Shown here: positions 52,238 to 60,849 of the stretch, in pieces
Numbering within the stretch: position 1 is the first letter of the stretch
Layout: each line of letters starts with the position of its first letter
NCBI RefSeq assembly: GCF_000504245.1
Contig: NZ_KI632509.1
Coordinates: forward strand, 5,049,502 to 5,113,501
DNA length: 64,000 bases
Reading direction: 5' to 3'
DNA from: Haloechinothrix halophila YIM 93223
GTDB lineage: Bacteria > Actinomycetota > Actinomycetes > Mycobacteriales > Pseudonocardiaceae
The notes under the pieces: generated by a model
Told to the model about the DNA's origin: nothing
What the model saw: the letters and a program-made list of their open reading frames with translations, nothing else
Databases searched by the model: none
Made by a program: the position numbers and the translations under genes

Positions 52238-53650
52238 ATGAGCTACGACCTGGCGATCATCGGTTCTGGCAGTGGGGCGTTCGCCGCCGCGATCAGCGCC
52301 CGGCGCAAGGGCAAGACCGTAGTGATGATCGAGCGTGGCACCGTGGGCGGAACCTGCGTGAACACCGGATGCGTGCCGTCCAAGGCACTGCTGGCCGCGG
52401 CCGAGGCCCGCCACGTCGCGCTCGACCAGCACTTCCCCGGCATCCACACCAGCGCAGAGCCGGTGGATGCCGCGGCGCTGTCCGGTGCCACCCAGGAGCT
52501 GGTGGCGAACCTGCGCACGGACAAGTACGTCGATCTCGCCGCCGAATACGGGTGGGACATCCTCGACGGCCAGGCACACTTCGTCGACGGTCCCTCGCTG
52601 CACGTTGACCTCGCCGACGGGCACCACACCAGGATCACGGCCGAGCACTACCTGGTCGCGACCGGCTCGACCCCGTACGTGCCACCGATCGACGGGATCG
52701 ACGAGGTCAACTACCTCACCTCGACGACGGCCATGGCACTCGCGGCCCTGCCGGAATCGCTGATCGTGATCGGCGGCAACTACGTCGGCCTGGAACAGGC
52801 GCAACTGTTCGCCCACCTCGGCGTGCGCGTGACCGTGGTGGAGATGCTCGACCGACTAGCGCCGAACGAGGAGCCCGAGATCTCGGCTGGCCTGCGGCAG
52901 ATCTTCACCGACCAGGGCATCACCGTGCACACCGGCACCACGATCACGGCCGCCGAGCGACGCGACGAGCAGGTTGTCGTCAGCCTGCGCGACGGCGACG
53001 GACACACCAGCACGGCGCGTGCCGACAACCTGCTGGTGGCCACCGGACGGACGCCGACCACCGATGGCCTGAACTTGCCCGCGGTCGGGGTGAAACTCGG
53101 CGCCCGTGGCGAGATCGTGGTCGACGACCACCTACGCAGTCACCACCCCAGGATCTGGGCCGCGGGAGACGTCACCGGCCATCCCCAGTTCGTCTATGTC
53201 GCCGCCGCGCACGGCGCGGTCATGGTCGACAATGCCTTCGACGGCGCGGGCAGGACTCTGGAATATCACCACCTGCCGCGAGTCACCTTCACCACCCCTG
53301 CCATCGCCGCTGCCGGGCTGACCGATACCCAGGCCGTCGAGCACGGCTACGACTGCGAGTGCCGGGTACTGCCCCTGGAATACGTACCGCGCGCCCTGGT
53401 CAACCGAGACACCCGCGGCCTGATCAAGCTCGTCGCCGAGCGCGGCACCGGACGACTACTCGGCGCCCACGTCCTCGCCGACAACGCAGGCGACGCGATC
53501 ACCACCGCCGTCTACGCCCTCGCCAACACCATGACCGTGCACCAGATGGCCAACCTGTGGTGCCCGTATCTGACCATGGCCGAAGGCATCAAGCTCGCCG
53601 CCCAAGCCTTCACCCGTGACATCGCCACACTCTCCTGCTGCGCCTCTTGA
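52238..53650 (+). CDS. merA: Mercuric reductase, without N-terminal HMA domain
   Basis: 470 residues; ATG with GGAGGA 6 bases upstream. Redox-active pair in GGTCVNTGCVPSK (Cys40, Cys45), FAD motif IIGSGSGAFAAA near 7, NAD motif VIGGNYVGLEQAQLF near 180, and the C-terminal CC pair in LSCCAS (Cys467, Cys468) that hands Hg(II) to the active site. These four features together mark MerA. It reduces Hg(II) to Hg(0) with NADPH. Lack of an N-terminal HMA domain is common in actinomycetes. No MerT or MerP gene is seen next to it. Confidence 0.92.
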   Translation: MSYDLAIIGSGSGAFAAAISARRKGKTVVMIERGTVGGTCVNTGCVPSKALLAAAEARHVALDQHFPGIHTSAEPVDAAALSGATQELVANLRTDKYVDLAAEYGWDILDGQAHFVDGPSLHVDLADGHHTRITAEHYLVATGSTPYVPPIDGIDEVNYLTSTTAMALAALPESLIVIGGNYVGLEQAQLFAHLGVRVTVVEMLDRLAPNEEPEISAGLRQIFTDQGITVHTGTTITAAERRDEQVVVSLRDGDGHTSTARADNLLVATGRTPTTDGLNLPAVGVKLGARGEIVVDDHLRSHHPRIWAAGDVTGHPQFVYVAAAHGAVMVDNAFDGAGRTLEYHHLPRVTFTTPAIAAAGLTDTQAVEHGYDCECRVLPLEYVPRALVNRDTRGLIKLVAERGTGRLLGAHVLADNAGDAITTAVYALANTMTVHQMANLWCPYLTMAEGIKLAAQAFTRDIATLSCCAS

Positions 53651-53671
53651 CGGCACGGGAACTGCATGTGG

Positions 53672-54136
53672 TCATGAGCGTGCGCGGCGGCGCAAGCCGT
53701 ACAGCACACCACCGGCGATGAGGCCGAAGATGACATGGCCCATCAGGCTCATCCACTGGTCGCTACCGACCTTGAACACCATGTCGGACATCCCCGAATC
53801 GGCCGTGACCGACAGCCACAACGGCATGACGATCAACGCCCCGAGTACCCACCAGATAACGCCATACACCACTCCAGCGCCGAGAACCGCGGCGATCTTG
53901 TCGGCGAATCCCCACGCGAGCAACCCGAAGATGGCTCCGATGACCGCCGAGTTGACCAGATGCACCAGGAAGCCAACGAAGGCGTTCTCCACGCCGATGA
54001 GCATGCCCACCATGGGCAGCATGTCCATCATGGCCATGAGCATCCCGAACACGACGCCACCGACAACGCCGGCGATGGCACCGTTGACGAGACGGGCTCC
54101 GAACCCAGCTTGGGTGATGTGAGCGGTAGTGGACAC
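53672..54136 (-). CDS. Methionine-rich four-helix membrane protein
   Basis: 154 residues from the GTG at 54136 with AAAGGAG 8 bases upstream. Four hydrophobic helices; the first is followed by a methionine cluster FGMLMAMMDMLPMVGMLIG near residue 30, and more Met lie in MSDMVF and MSLMGHVIFG. No family recognised with certainty. Convergent with merA and divergent from an HMA/P-type ATPase operon, so a role in metal handling (Met residues bind Cu(I) or soft metals) is a reasonable guess. Confidence 0.6.
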   Translation of the reverse strand: MSTTAHITQAGFGARLVNGAIAGVVGGVVFGMLMAMMDMLPMVGMLIGVENAFVGFLVHLVNSAVIGAIFGLLAWGFADKIAAVLGAGVVYGVIWWVLGALIVMPLWLSVTADSGMSDMVFKVGSDQWMSLMGHVIFGLIAGGVLYGLRRRARS

Positions 54137-54154
54137 GATAGAAGCTCCTTTCCC

Positions 54155-54181
54155 GGGCGGCACCGACTCTCGGTGCCGCCC
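54155..54181 (-). repeat. Leader hairpin in front of the Met-rich membrane protein
   Basis: GGGCGGCACCGA at 54155-54166 pairs perfectly with 54170-54181 across a CTC loop, 10 bases from the ribosome binding site of the minus-strand gene. It may be a transcript stabiliser, attenuator or terminator. Between it and the operator at 54330 lies about 150 bases with the imperfect repeat GTTAC-4-GTAAC near 54212. Confidence 0.5.
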
Positions 54182-54329
54182 TCACCGTGGCCGCATCCAC
54201 CAAGGAGTTCGGTTACACGCGTAACACAACGCGATCCGCGTGACACGATCGTGACGTGCGAAGTGTGCGTACTCGTGTCGACAGCTGACCACCTCCGTGG
54301 CCGCATCTCAGCGGCCCACTGGATCGGTC

Positions 54330-54357
54330 TTGACCTTCCAGTCGACTGGAAGGTCAA
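54330..54357. promoter_or_regulatory. MerR-family operator (CueR-like palindrome)
   Basis: A perfect 28-base palindrome with half-site TTGACCTTCCAGTC, centred at 54343/54344. The inner ACCTTCC...GGAAGGT is the CueR-type signature, and TTGACC can serve as -35 with the long spacer that MerR regulators need. The HMA protein starts 26 bases downstream; the MerR regulator itself is encoded at 57542-57967. Confidence 0.8.
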
Positions 54358-54383
54358 CACTGGTCTTACGGAAGGGAGGCAGC

Positions 54384-54608
54384 ATGGCAGAACGACGCTT
54401 TACCGTGAGCGGTATTCACTGCGGCGGATGCGCCAGCAACATCGAGACCGGCTTGCGGCGCCTGGATGGCGTGCGGCGAGTCTCCGCCGATCCGGATACC
54501 CAGGTGGTGCGGGTCCGTTTCGATGACCAGAGCCTTGACGCCGACGCCGTGGCCGCACGCTTGGAACGGCTCGGGTTCCCGGTCGCCGATGCCGGGCGCG
54601 ATTCGTGA
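54384..54608 (+). CDS. HMA-domain metal chaperone
   Basis: 74 residues from the ATG at 54384 with GGGAGG 5 bases upstream. One ferredoxin-like heavy-metal-associated domain with the metal motif [12 protein letters not shown] (Cys13, Cys16); the usual Met before the first Cys is replaced by Ile-His. CopZ-like chaperones pass Cu(I) to the ATPase encoded next. Stop overlaps the ATPase GTG start, so they are made together. Confidence 0.88.
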   Translation: MAERRFTVSGIHCGGCASNIETGLRRLDGVRRVSADPDTQVVRVRFDDQSLDADAVAARLERLGFPVADAGRDS

Positions 54609-56884
54609 CAGCCACCGACGAGGCCGGTGAACCCGACTCGGGCCGGTTGCAGGTCACGATCGGGGGGATGCACTGCTCGTTCTGCGCACACACCATCGAG
54701 CGCGCGGTGGGGCGCATGGACGGCGTCGAGCAGGTGAGTGTGTCGCTGGCGCACGAAGAAGCGCTGGTCGTTCACGATCCGCAGCGGGTGCGGGCAGGAC
54801 AGGTCCGCGAGCTGCTGCGCGACCTCGGGTACACGATCCGCGATCCGCGCAAGGTCGCCGCGCTGGCCGAGGCCGAAGCAGAGCTCGCGGAAGCGCGATG
54901 GCGGCTGGCCGCCGCCGCTGCGGCGACGGCGATCGCGAGCTGGTTGATGCTGCTGATGCTGGCCGGGTACCACTTCGCGCTGCTGCCGTGGATCATGCTC
55001 GCGCTGGCGATCCAGGTGGTGTTCGTGGCGAGCTGGCCGTTCTTGCGGATGGCGGTGGCGTCACTGCGTCGCGGGATCCTCAACCAGCACGTGCTGATGG
55101 TGGTCGGCGCGCTCGGTGGTATCGCTGGCGGACTGATCGGCCTGGTGGAGCCGACGTTTCCGGCCGCGCACTTCCTAGGGGCCGCGATATTCATCGCCAC
55201 CTACCATCTGCTGTCCTCGTTCGTCTCGATCAAGGTGCGCGCCCGCTCCTCGGAAGCGGTGCGCAAACTGCTCAACCTGCAACCGCCGGTGGCACGGGTC
55301 GTCCGCGACGGGACCGAGCAGGAGCTGTCCATCGACGACGTCGCCGTTGGTGACCTGGTCCGCGTCCGCCCCGGCGAAGCGATCCCGGTCGACGGTCTCG
55401 TGGCCGGCGGAGCCTCCAGCGTGGACACGTCGATGGTCACCGGCGAACCCATCCCCGAGGAGAAGACATCGGGCGATGAGGTGATCGGCGGGAGCGTGAA
55501 CCAGACCGGCACGCTGCTGGTCGAAGTCAGCAGAACCGGCGGGGACAGCTTCCTCGCGACCGTGGTGCGCTACGTCGAGGAGGCCCGTGCGCTCAAGCCG
55601 GGGCTTCTCGCGCTGGTGGATCGCATCCTGCGAGTGTTCGTGCCCGCGGTGCTGCTCATCGCCGCGAGCGCGCTGCTGTGGTGGACGCTCGGCGCGTGGC
55701 TGGTCACCGGGTCAGCCGATGTGCGCCGCGGCGTGTTCGCCGCGCTGGCGGTGGGGGTGATGGGCTATCCGTGCGCGCTGGGCATGGCGACCCCGCTGGC
55801 GATGATTCGCGGTGGCGGCGCCGCGGCCGAGCGCGGCATCCTGATGCGCTCGGCTGACGCCTTTCAGGTCTTCGGCCGCATCGATACGGTCGTGCTCGAC
55901 AAGACCGGCACCCTCACCCAGGGCGCGCCCCGCGTGACGAGCGTCGTGACCGCTGCCGGACGCGACGAGCACGAGATGCTGCGGCTGGCCGCCGCCGTCG
56001 AAGACCCCTCGGAACATCCGCTGGCGCGCGCGATCGTCACCAGGGCCGAAGCGGACGACATCGACATCGCCGAGGTGCGTGACTTCCAGGCCAGGGTCGG
56101 CGAGGGCGTGTCCGGCTCGGTCGCAGGCCATCGGGTCATCGTCGGCAAGGCGAGCCTCGCCGCCGCCGACGGGCTGGACGAGTTGTCCGCGCGGGTGGCC
56201 GATCTCGAGGCCAGTGCCCACACCGTGGTCATGGTGCTGGTCGACGACACCGTGTGGGGCGCGATCGCGATCGCCGATCCAGTCAAGTTCGAAGCGGCCG
56301 ACACCATCGCCGCGTTGCGCGAACGCGGCATCGACCCGCTCATGCTCACCGGCGACAACCAGCGCACCGCGACCGCCGTCGCCGAGCAGGTCGGCATCAG
56401 CACTGTGCACGCGGGTGTCCGGCCGGACGGCAAAGCCGAGCAGGTACGCGCGCTGCAGGCGGCAGGGCACCGTGTGGCGATGGTCGGTGACGGGATCAAC
56501 GACGCGCCCGCGCTGATGCAGGCCGACATCGGCATCGCCATCGGCGCGGGCACCGACATCGCCATCGAGAGCTCCGACGTCATCCTCATCGGACACCGGC
56601 TCGCGGCCGTCGCCGACGCGTTCGACGTGGCCCGCGACTCCTATCGGCGGACCAAGCAGAACCTCGCGCTGGCATTCGCGTTCAACGGCATCGGCGTGCC
56701 GCTGGCTACCACCGGACTGGTGCACCCCGCCTGGGCCATGCTCGCGATGGCCACCAGCGTCACCGTGGTGCTGCTCAACTCCTTCGGCCTGGCCGCGCTC
56801 TCCCCGCGCGCCTGGCGCCGGTTCGCCACTCCGATCGGGGCACCCAGCGACCACCACCGCGACAGCCAAGGAGCCCACGCATGA
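54605..56884 (+). CDS. Heavy-metal P1B-type ATPase with YPC membrane motif
   Basis: 759 residues from the GTG at 54605. N-terminal HMA domain with [11 protein letters not shown] (Cys24, Cys27). Eight membrane helices. The cation motif, normally CPC, is [11 protein letters not shown] (Tyr388-Pro389-Cys390). Phosphorylation site DKTGTLTQG (Asp432), HP motif SEHPLARAI near 475, and [11 protein letters not shown] near 630 are intact. The seventh and eighth helices have AFAFNGIG and [12 protein letters not shown], near but not equal to the Cu(I) signatures. It should export a soft metal, likely Cu(I), but the substituted motif leaves specificity open. Confidence 0.88.
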   Translation: MTATDEAGEPDSGRLQVTIGGMHCSFCAHTIERAVGRMDGVEQVSVSLAHEEALVVHDPQRVRAGQVRELLRDLGYTIRDPRKVAALAEAEAELAEARWRLAAAAAATAIASWLMLLMLAGYHFALLPWIMLALAIQVVFVASWPFLRMAVASLRRGILNQHVLMVVGALGGIAGGLIGLVEPTFPAAHFLGAAIFIATYHLLSSFVSIKVRARSSEAVRKLLNLQPPVARVVRDGTEQELSIDDVAVGDLVRVRPGEAIPVDGLVAGGASSVDTSMVTGEPIPEEKTSGDEVIGGSVNQTGTLLVEVSRTGGDSFLATVVRYVEEARALKPGLLALVDRILRVFVPAVLLIAASALLWWTLGAWLVTGSADVRRGVFAALAVGVMGYPCALGMATPLAMIRGGGAAAERGILMRSADAFQVFGRIDTVVLDKTGTLTQGAPRVTSVVTAAGRDEHEMLRLAAAVEDPSEHPLARAIVTRAEADDIDIAEVRDFQARVGEGVSGSVAGHRVIVGKASLAAADGLDELSARVADLEASAHTVVMVLVDDTVWGAIAIADPVKFEAADTIAALRERGIDPLMLTGDNQRTATAVAEQVGISTVHAGVRPDGKAEQVRALQAAGHRVAMVGDGINDAPALMQADIGIAIGAGTDIAIESSDVILIGHRLAAVADAFDVARDSYRRTKQNLALAFAFNGIGVPLATTGLVHPAWAMLAMATSVTVVLLNSFGLAALSPRAWRRFATPIGAPSDHHRDSQGAHA

Positions 56885-57522
56885 CGTCACCGCGTGAGAC
56901 CACCGACGAGACCGCGACCGAACCAGCGCGGCGTCACTGGCCCTGGTGGGTGCCGTGGACGGCGGCGCTCGCCGTCGCCGCCATCGTGATCGGCGTCGGC
57001 AGCTGGATCGTCACCACCCAGGATGACGCAGACGACGCAGGAGCCATGGCTGGCATGAGCGATGGCATGAGCACTGACACGGGTGCGCTACCACCTCCGG
57101 TGACCGGGTACTACGACGGTGAACGAATTCAGTTCCTGCACACCGAAGCTTCCGACGCCGAGGTCGCGACGACCCTGACCGACATGATGGGCGGCTCCCC
57201 TGTCGTCCACGTGCCTTCACTGGCCGAGGTGAGCGACAGGCTCGTCGCACCCGTATACGTGTTCACCAATGGCATCCAGCCCGACGACGACCGTGGCCCG
57301 TTCGGCTTTCAACCCGACGTGTTCAGCACCGTTCCCGGCGATCCCGGCTACACGCCGCTGCGGGCGGTGCACCTGGTCGAATGGCAACCCGATGCCGAAC
57401 CCGCCCTGCTCACGGCCGCTGACGACATCCAGCAGGCACAGCGGGCGGGCGACATCGCCGTCACCGAACCCGGGATCGTGGTGAACATGCCTATCACCAT
57501 CTGGCCGGGCGGGCGGCGATAA
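56881..57522 (+). CDS. Membrane-anchored Met-rich protein, DUF7482-like
   Basis: 213 residues, ATG overlapping the ATPase stop. One N-terminal helix ([20 protein letters not shown] near residue 24) anchors an outer domain. Right after the helix comes [16 protein letters not shown] with four Met, a likely Cu(I)-binding tail. The rest ([51 protein letters not shown]) I know only as an uncharacterised domain seen with copper genes. Probably an extracytoplasmic metal-binding partner of the ATPase. Confidence 0.65.
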   Translation: MTSPRETTDETATEPARRHWPWWVPWTAALAVAAIVIGVGSWIVTTQDDADDAGAMAGMSDGMSTDTGALPPPVTGYYDGERIQFLHTEASDAEVATTLTDMMGGSPVVHVPSLAEVSDRLVAPVYVFTNGIQPDDDRGPFGFQPDVFSTVPGDPGYTPLRAVHLVEWQPDAEPALLTAADDIQQAQRAGDIAVTEPGIVVNMPITIWPGGRR

Positions 57523-57541
57523 TGGAACCGAGGTGAACGAC

Positions 57542-57967
57542 ATGCGCATCGGCGAGCTCGCGGGCCAGACCGGCGCCAGCCCGAAAACCATCCGCTACTA
57601 CGAGAGCATCGGGCTGCTACCCGAACCAGCGCGCACCCATGCCGGATACCGTGCCTACACCGAGCACGACACCGATCGGCTGGTGTTCATCAAGACCGCA
57701 CAGCGGCTGGGACTGCGGCTCGACGAAATCCGGGAAATCCTGGCGCTCCGCGATCAGGGTGAACGGCCGTGTGACTACGTCAGGCAGACCCTGCGACGCC
57801 AGGTCAACGAGATCAATCAACACATCGCCGACCTGCGGCGGCTCCGCGACGAACTCACCGCGCTTGACGCACGCGCGGACGAACTCATCGACACCGACAC
57901 CGAACACGGTTGCCCACTCATCGAGCGCGCACACGGCGCACCGACCACGCGGATCGACCCCGCGTGA
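57542..57967 (+). CDS. MerR family metal-responsive regulator
   Basis: 141 residues from the ATG at 57542, with GAGGTGA 5 bases upstream. Residues 1-70 are the MerR DNA-binding domain (IGELAGQTGASPKTIRYYES, RTHAGYRAYTEHD). Cys77 in GERPCDYVRQ starts the dimer helix and Cys124 in HGCPLIE closes the C-terminus, the metal-loop layout of the ZntR/CadR/PbrR/MerR group rather than the two-cysteine CxGDxxxxC loop of CueR. It probably activates the operon through the palindrome at 54330-54357. Stop overlaps the methyltransferase start. Confidence 0.88.
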   Translation: MRIGELAGQTGASPKTIRYYESIGLLPEPARTHAGYRAYTEHDTDRLVFIKTAQRLGLRLDEIREILALRDQGERPCDYVRQTLRRQVNEINQHIADLRRLRDELTALDARADELIDTDTEHGCPLIERAHGAPTTRIDPA

Positions 57968-58716
57968 CCGAGTGGCGCGACTATGTCGGCGAGTTCCATG
58001 ACCACCGGCCCGCCATCACCGAACGGCTACTCACGCGCACTGACCATTCGCCGTACGAGTGGCTGGCCGAGCCACTGCGCGGCATCGACGAGCCCATGCT
58101 GGACCTCGCGTGCGGATCCGCGCCGACTCGTGACCACCTGCCCACCGCGCACTGGGTCGGTCTCGACTTCTCCGCCGCCGAGCTCGCCGCCGCCCGCGAG
58201 GCAGGCCGGGGTCCCCTCGTGCGGGCCAGCGCCGACGCACTCCCGCTGCGGGACCGCTCGCTCAACGCGGTGTGCGCCGCGATGTGCTTGCCAGTGGTAA
58301 CCCCGCTGGACGACGTGCTCGGTGAGCTGAACCGGGTGATGCGGCCGGGCGCCACGCTGGCGGCATTGGTTCCCGCCGGGCTAGGTCTGTCACCGGCGGG
58401 CTGGCTCGGTTGGCTCACCGTGATGCGGGCGCTCGGCATCCGAGGGCAGCCTTGGCCCAACCCAGAGGCGCGCGACGGTCTCGCCCGCCTGCTACGCACG
58501 CACGGCTTCGACATCGTCAGCGACGACCGGCGCGTCTTCCGCCTGGACCTGACCGCACCAGACAGTACGGATTTGCTGGTCGACTCGCTCTACGTGCCCG
58601 ATCTCGACCCACATCGGGTCGACGACGCGAAGCGGATACTGCGTCGCCGCACGACGAGCCGCCAACGACTGCCGTTGCCACTGCGCCGGGTCGTCGCGTC
58701 AATGCCTGCCCCGTGA
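57964..58716 (+). CDS. SAM-dependent class I methyltransferase
   Basis: 250 residues from the GTG at 57964 overlapping the MerR stop. SAM-binding motifs: MLDLACGSAPTR near residue 45, VGLDFSAAELAAAR near 65, and ADALPLRDRSLNAVCAAMCL near 95 in part. Typical ubiE-like fold. Substrate unknown. Coupling to a metal-responsive regulator could hint at a metal or metalloid methyltransferase, but nothing in the sequence proves this. Confidence 0.8.
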   Translation: MTEWRDYVGEFHDHRPAITERLLTRTDHSPYEWLAEPLRGIDEPMLDLACGSAPTRDHLPTAHWVGLDFSAAELAAAREAGRGPLVRASADALPLRDRSLNAVCAAMCLPVVTPLDDVLGELNRVMRPGATLAALVPAGLGLSPAGWLGWLTVMRALGIRGQPWPNPEARDGLARLLRTHGFDIVSDDRRVFRLDLTAPDSTDLLVDSLYVPDLDPHRVDDAKRILRRRTTSRQRLPLPLRRVVASMPAP

Positions 58717-58845
58717 GCACGCGGCGGCACCTCTCCCGGTGAGGCAGCGACCAGCATCCAGGCAGCGCCCGATTCGCGAGAATCATTCATGTACCACGGT
58801 GACAGCGCGACTACCATGGCCGTAGCAGGAGAAAGGAGCAGCCAG

Positions 58846-59319
58846 ATGGGTGAGGTCGCGTACCGATCGCATGTCAGTGTCGAGCGAGACAACGGCCCCC
58901 TCCGCTGGGCGACGCTCCCGGCTGAGCCGGAGCCGATCGCGTTCGGCGTGCACGGTGCGGTCGCCGAGCATTACGGCGTGAGCCCGCAGGACAGCCCGCC
59001 GCACGCCACCACGCTCGACTACGTCGTCGCGTCAGCCGCTGGTTGACTGGCTGGCACATTCGGGGGCGCGCTCGAAGCGCGCGGCATCCCCGCCGGAGGC
59101 GGTCGTCTCCGGGCCGACGCGGAAGGCGAGATCGAGTTCGAAGGCAGCGTGCTGGTACTCAAACGCATCCACGTGCGATACCGGCTCACCGTCGACGCCG
59201 ACGCGGACACTACGGTCATCGAGCGGGTTCACGGCTTTCATGCCGACAAATGCCCGGTCGCCCGCAGCGTGCGCGGTGCCATCGAGATCAGCACCGAGGT
59301 CACGACTGAAGCAGCGTGA
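58846..59319 (+). CDS. OsmC-family peroxidase-like protein with in-frame TGA at the catalytic Cys (candidate selenoprotein)
   Basis: The ATG at 58846 follows AAAGGAG. The frame reads 66 codons, meets TGA at 59044-59046, then continues in the same frame for 90 codons to TGA at 59317-59319. Both parts match OsmC: upstream TTLDYVVASAAG, downstream LAGTFGGALEARGI and HADKCPVARSV. Aligned to E. coli OsmC, the TGA falls exactly on the peroxidatic cysteine (Cys59, in AAHAACFS); the second cysteine is kept (Cys136 in ADKCPV). A 7-base hairpin with CGA loop lies at 59066-59082, 26 bases past the TGA, within bacterial SECIS limits. OsmC-like selenoproteins are known from metagenomes. A nonsense mutation is the alternative. 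Confidence 0.75.
59066..59082 (+). promoter_or_regulatory. Candidate bacterial SECIS hairpin
   Basis: GCGCGCT at 59066-59072 pairs perfectly with AGCGCGC at 59076-59082, loop CGA. The loop has a G among its first two bases and starts 26 bases after the TGA at 59044-59046, both required of bacterial SECIS elements. GC-rich hairpins are common in this genome, so this is supportive only. Confidence 0.5.
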
Positions 59320-59497
59320 CGCGAGCATCCCTTCTGACGCTATGACCGGCGGTCAATGGCGATGCGCGGGCCAGGGCGTCACCGGACAGCGTCCGGCGTC
59401 GTCATACGCCGGTCGTGTCATCCCGCTGACAATCGCCGCAGCACTCCCGTGTTGCCGATGGTGAAGTGGCCGTCAGTATCGAAGCGGGAGGAAGGCC

Positions 59498-60277
59498 ATG
59501 GCAGAGCCGTACGACGTCAGCAGCCCGCCCAGCGGTCACCCCGCTTTAGCCGCCACGGACGCTGGTGCCGTACACGTCGAAACCAGCACCAAACGGGTCC
59601 GTGCGATGCTCGCGGGACACGTCGTCGCGGACTCCGCCCAACCACTGCTCGTATGGGAGCGGCCGCACCATCCCGCGTACTACTTTCCGCGCCAGGACGT
59701 GCGCACCGAACTGATCGGTCCCGCCGAACGCACGGAGCACCGGGCCGGGCTTGGCGAAGCACATCTGCACACCCTCAAGCTCGGCGAGCGTGAGGCACCC
59801 GAGGGCGTGATCACCTACCCCGATTCGCCCATCGAGCGGTTACGCGATCACGTCCGGTTCCGATGGAAAGCGGTCGACTCCTGGTTCGAGGAAGACGAGG
59901 AAATCTACGTCCACCCACGCGATCCCTACACCCGGATCGACATTCTCGTGAGCTCACGTCACGTGCGAGCGGCCATCGGTGGAGTGATGATCGCCGAATC
60001 GCACCAGCCTCGGCTGCTGTTCGAGACCAACGTGCCAACACGGTGCTACCTACCAAAGATCGACGTCCGGATGGACCTGCTCGAACCCAGCGAAACTAGG
60101 ACCCGGTGCCCCTATAAAGGCACCGCGGAATACTATTCGGCACGGATTGGTGACACCCTCCATCCCGATGTCGCATGGTCGTATCGGACACCGTTTCCGG
60201 AAAGCCAGAAAATCGCGGGCTTGATCGCGTTTCATGACGAGAAAGCCGATCTCATCGTCGATGACGTGCGGCACTAG
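59498..60277 (+). CDS. Tandem DUF427 protein
   Basis: 259 residues; ATG with GGAGGA 6 bases upstream. Two DUF427 repeats: the first has VWERPHHPAYYFPRQDVRTEL near residue 52 in part, the second LLFETNVPTRCYLPKIDVRMDLL in part near 170, followed by CPYKGTAEYYS. Function unknown. The stop TAG lies on the TA at which the IS630 element inserted; removal of the element would regenerate the same TAG, so the protein is complete. The 178 bases before it hold no gene. Confidence 0.85.
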   Translation: MAEPYDVSSPPSGHPALAATDAGAVHVETSTKRVRAMLAGHVVADSAQPLLVWERPHHPAYYFPRQDVRTELIGPAERTEHRAGLGEAHLHTLKLGEREAPEGVITYPDSPIERLRDHVRFRWKAVDSWFEEDEEIYVHPRDPYTRIDILVSSRHVRAAIGGVMIAESHQPRLLFETNVPTRCYLPKIDVRMDLLEPSETRTRCPYKGTAEYYSARIGDTLHPDVAWSYRTPFPESQKIAGLIAFHDEKADLIVDDVRH

Positions 60278-60849
60278 TGTCGCGTGTCGATAGTGGTTTG
60301 ACGGTTCGGTGAGTGTCAGAATGCGGCATGGCGAATCGTGCTGCGGCTGCTCTGGTGTTGCGTGATGGTGATCGTGAGCGGCTGGTGTCGTTGACGCGGA
60401 GTTCATCGGTGCGTGCTGGGCTGGTGCAGCGGGCTCGGATCGTGTTGCTGGCCGCCGAGGGGGTGTCGAATACGGCGATCGCCGAGCGGGTGGGGGTGTC
60501 GCGGCCGACGGTGATCAGTTGGCGGGAACGCTACGAGAGTTTGGGTATCGACGGTTTGCACGATGAGCCGCGCTCGGGTCGGCCGCGGGCGATAGATCAT
60601 CGCCAAGTCGTGGCGGCGACGTTGAAGCCGCCACCGAAGAAGCTCGGGGTGACGCACTGGTCGAGTCGGCTGTTGGCTGCCCGGCTGGGAATCAGCAACG
60701 GCACGGTGGCCCGGGCGTGGCGCGCGTACGGCGTGCAGCCCTGGCGGGCCGGGACGTTCAAGTTCTCCACCGACCCGGAGCTGGTCGCCAAGGTCACCGA
60801 TGTGGTGGGGCTGTATCTGGCGCCTCCGGAGAACGCGATCGTGCTCTGC

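Noticed and set aside
59498-60277. DUF427 gene as a pseudogene truncated by the IS element
   Set aside because: The pre-insertion sequence, rebuilt from the TA duplication, also gives TAG at the same codon, so the protein is complete.
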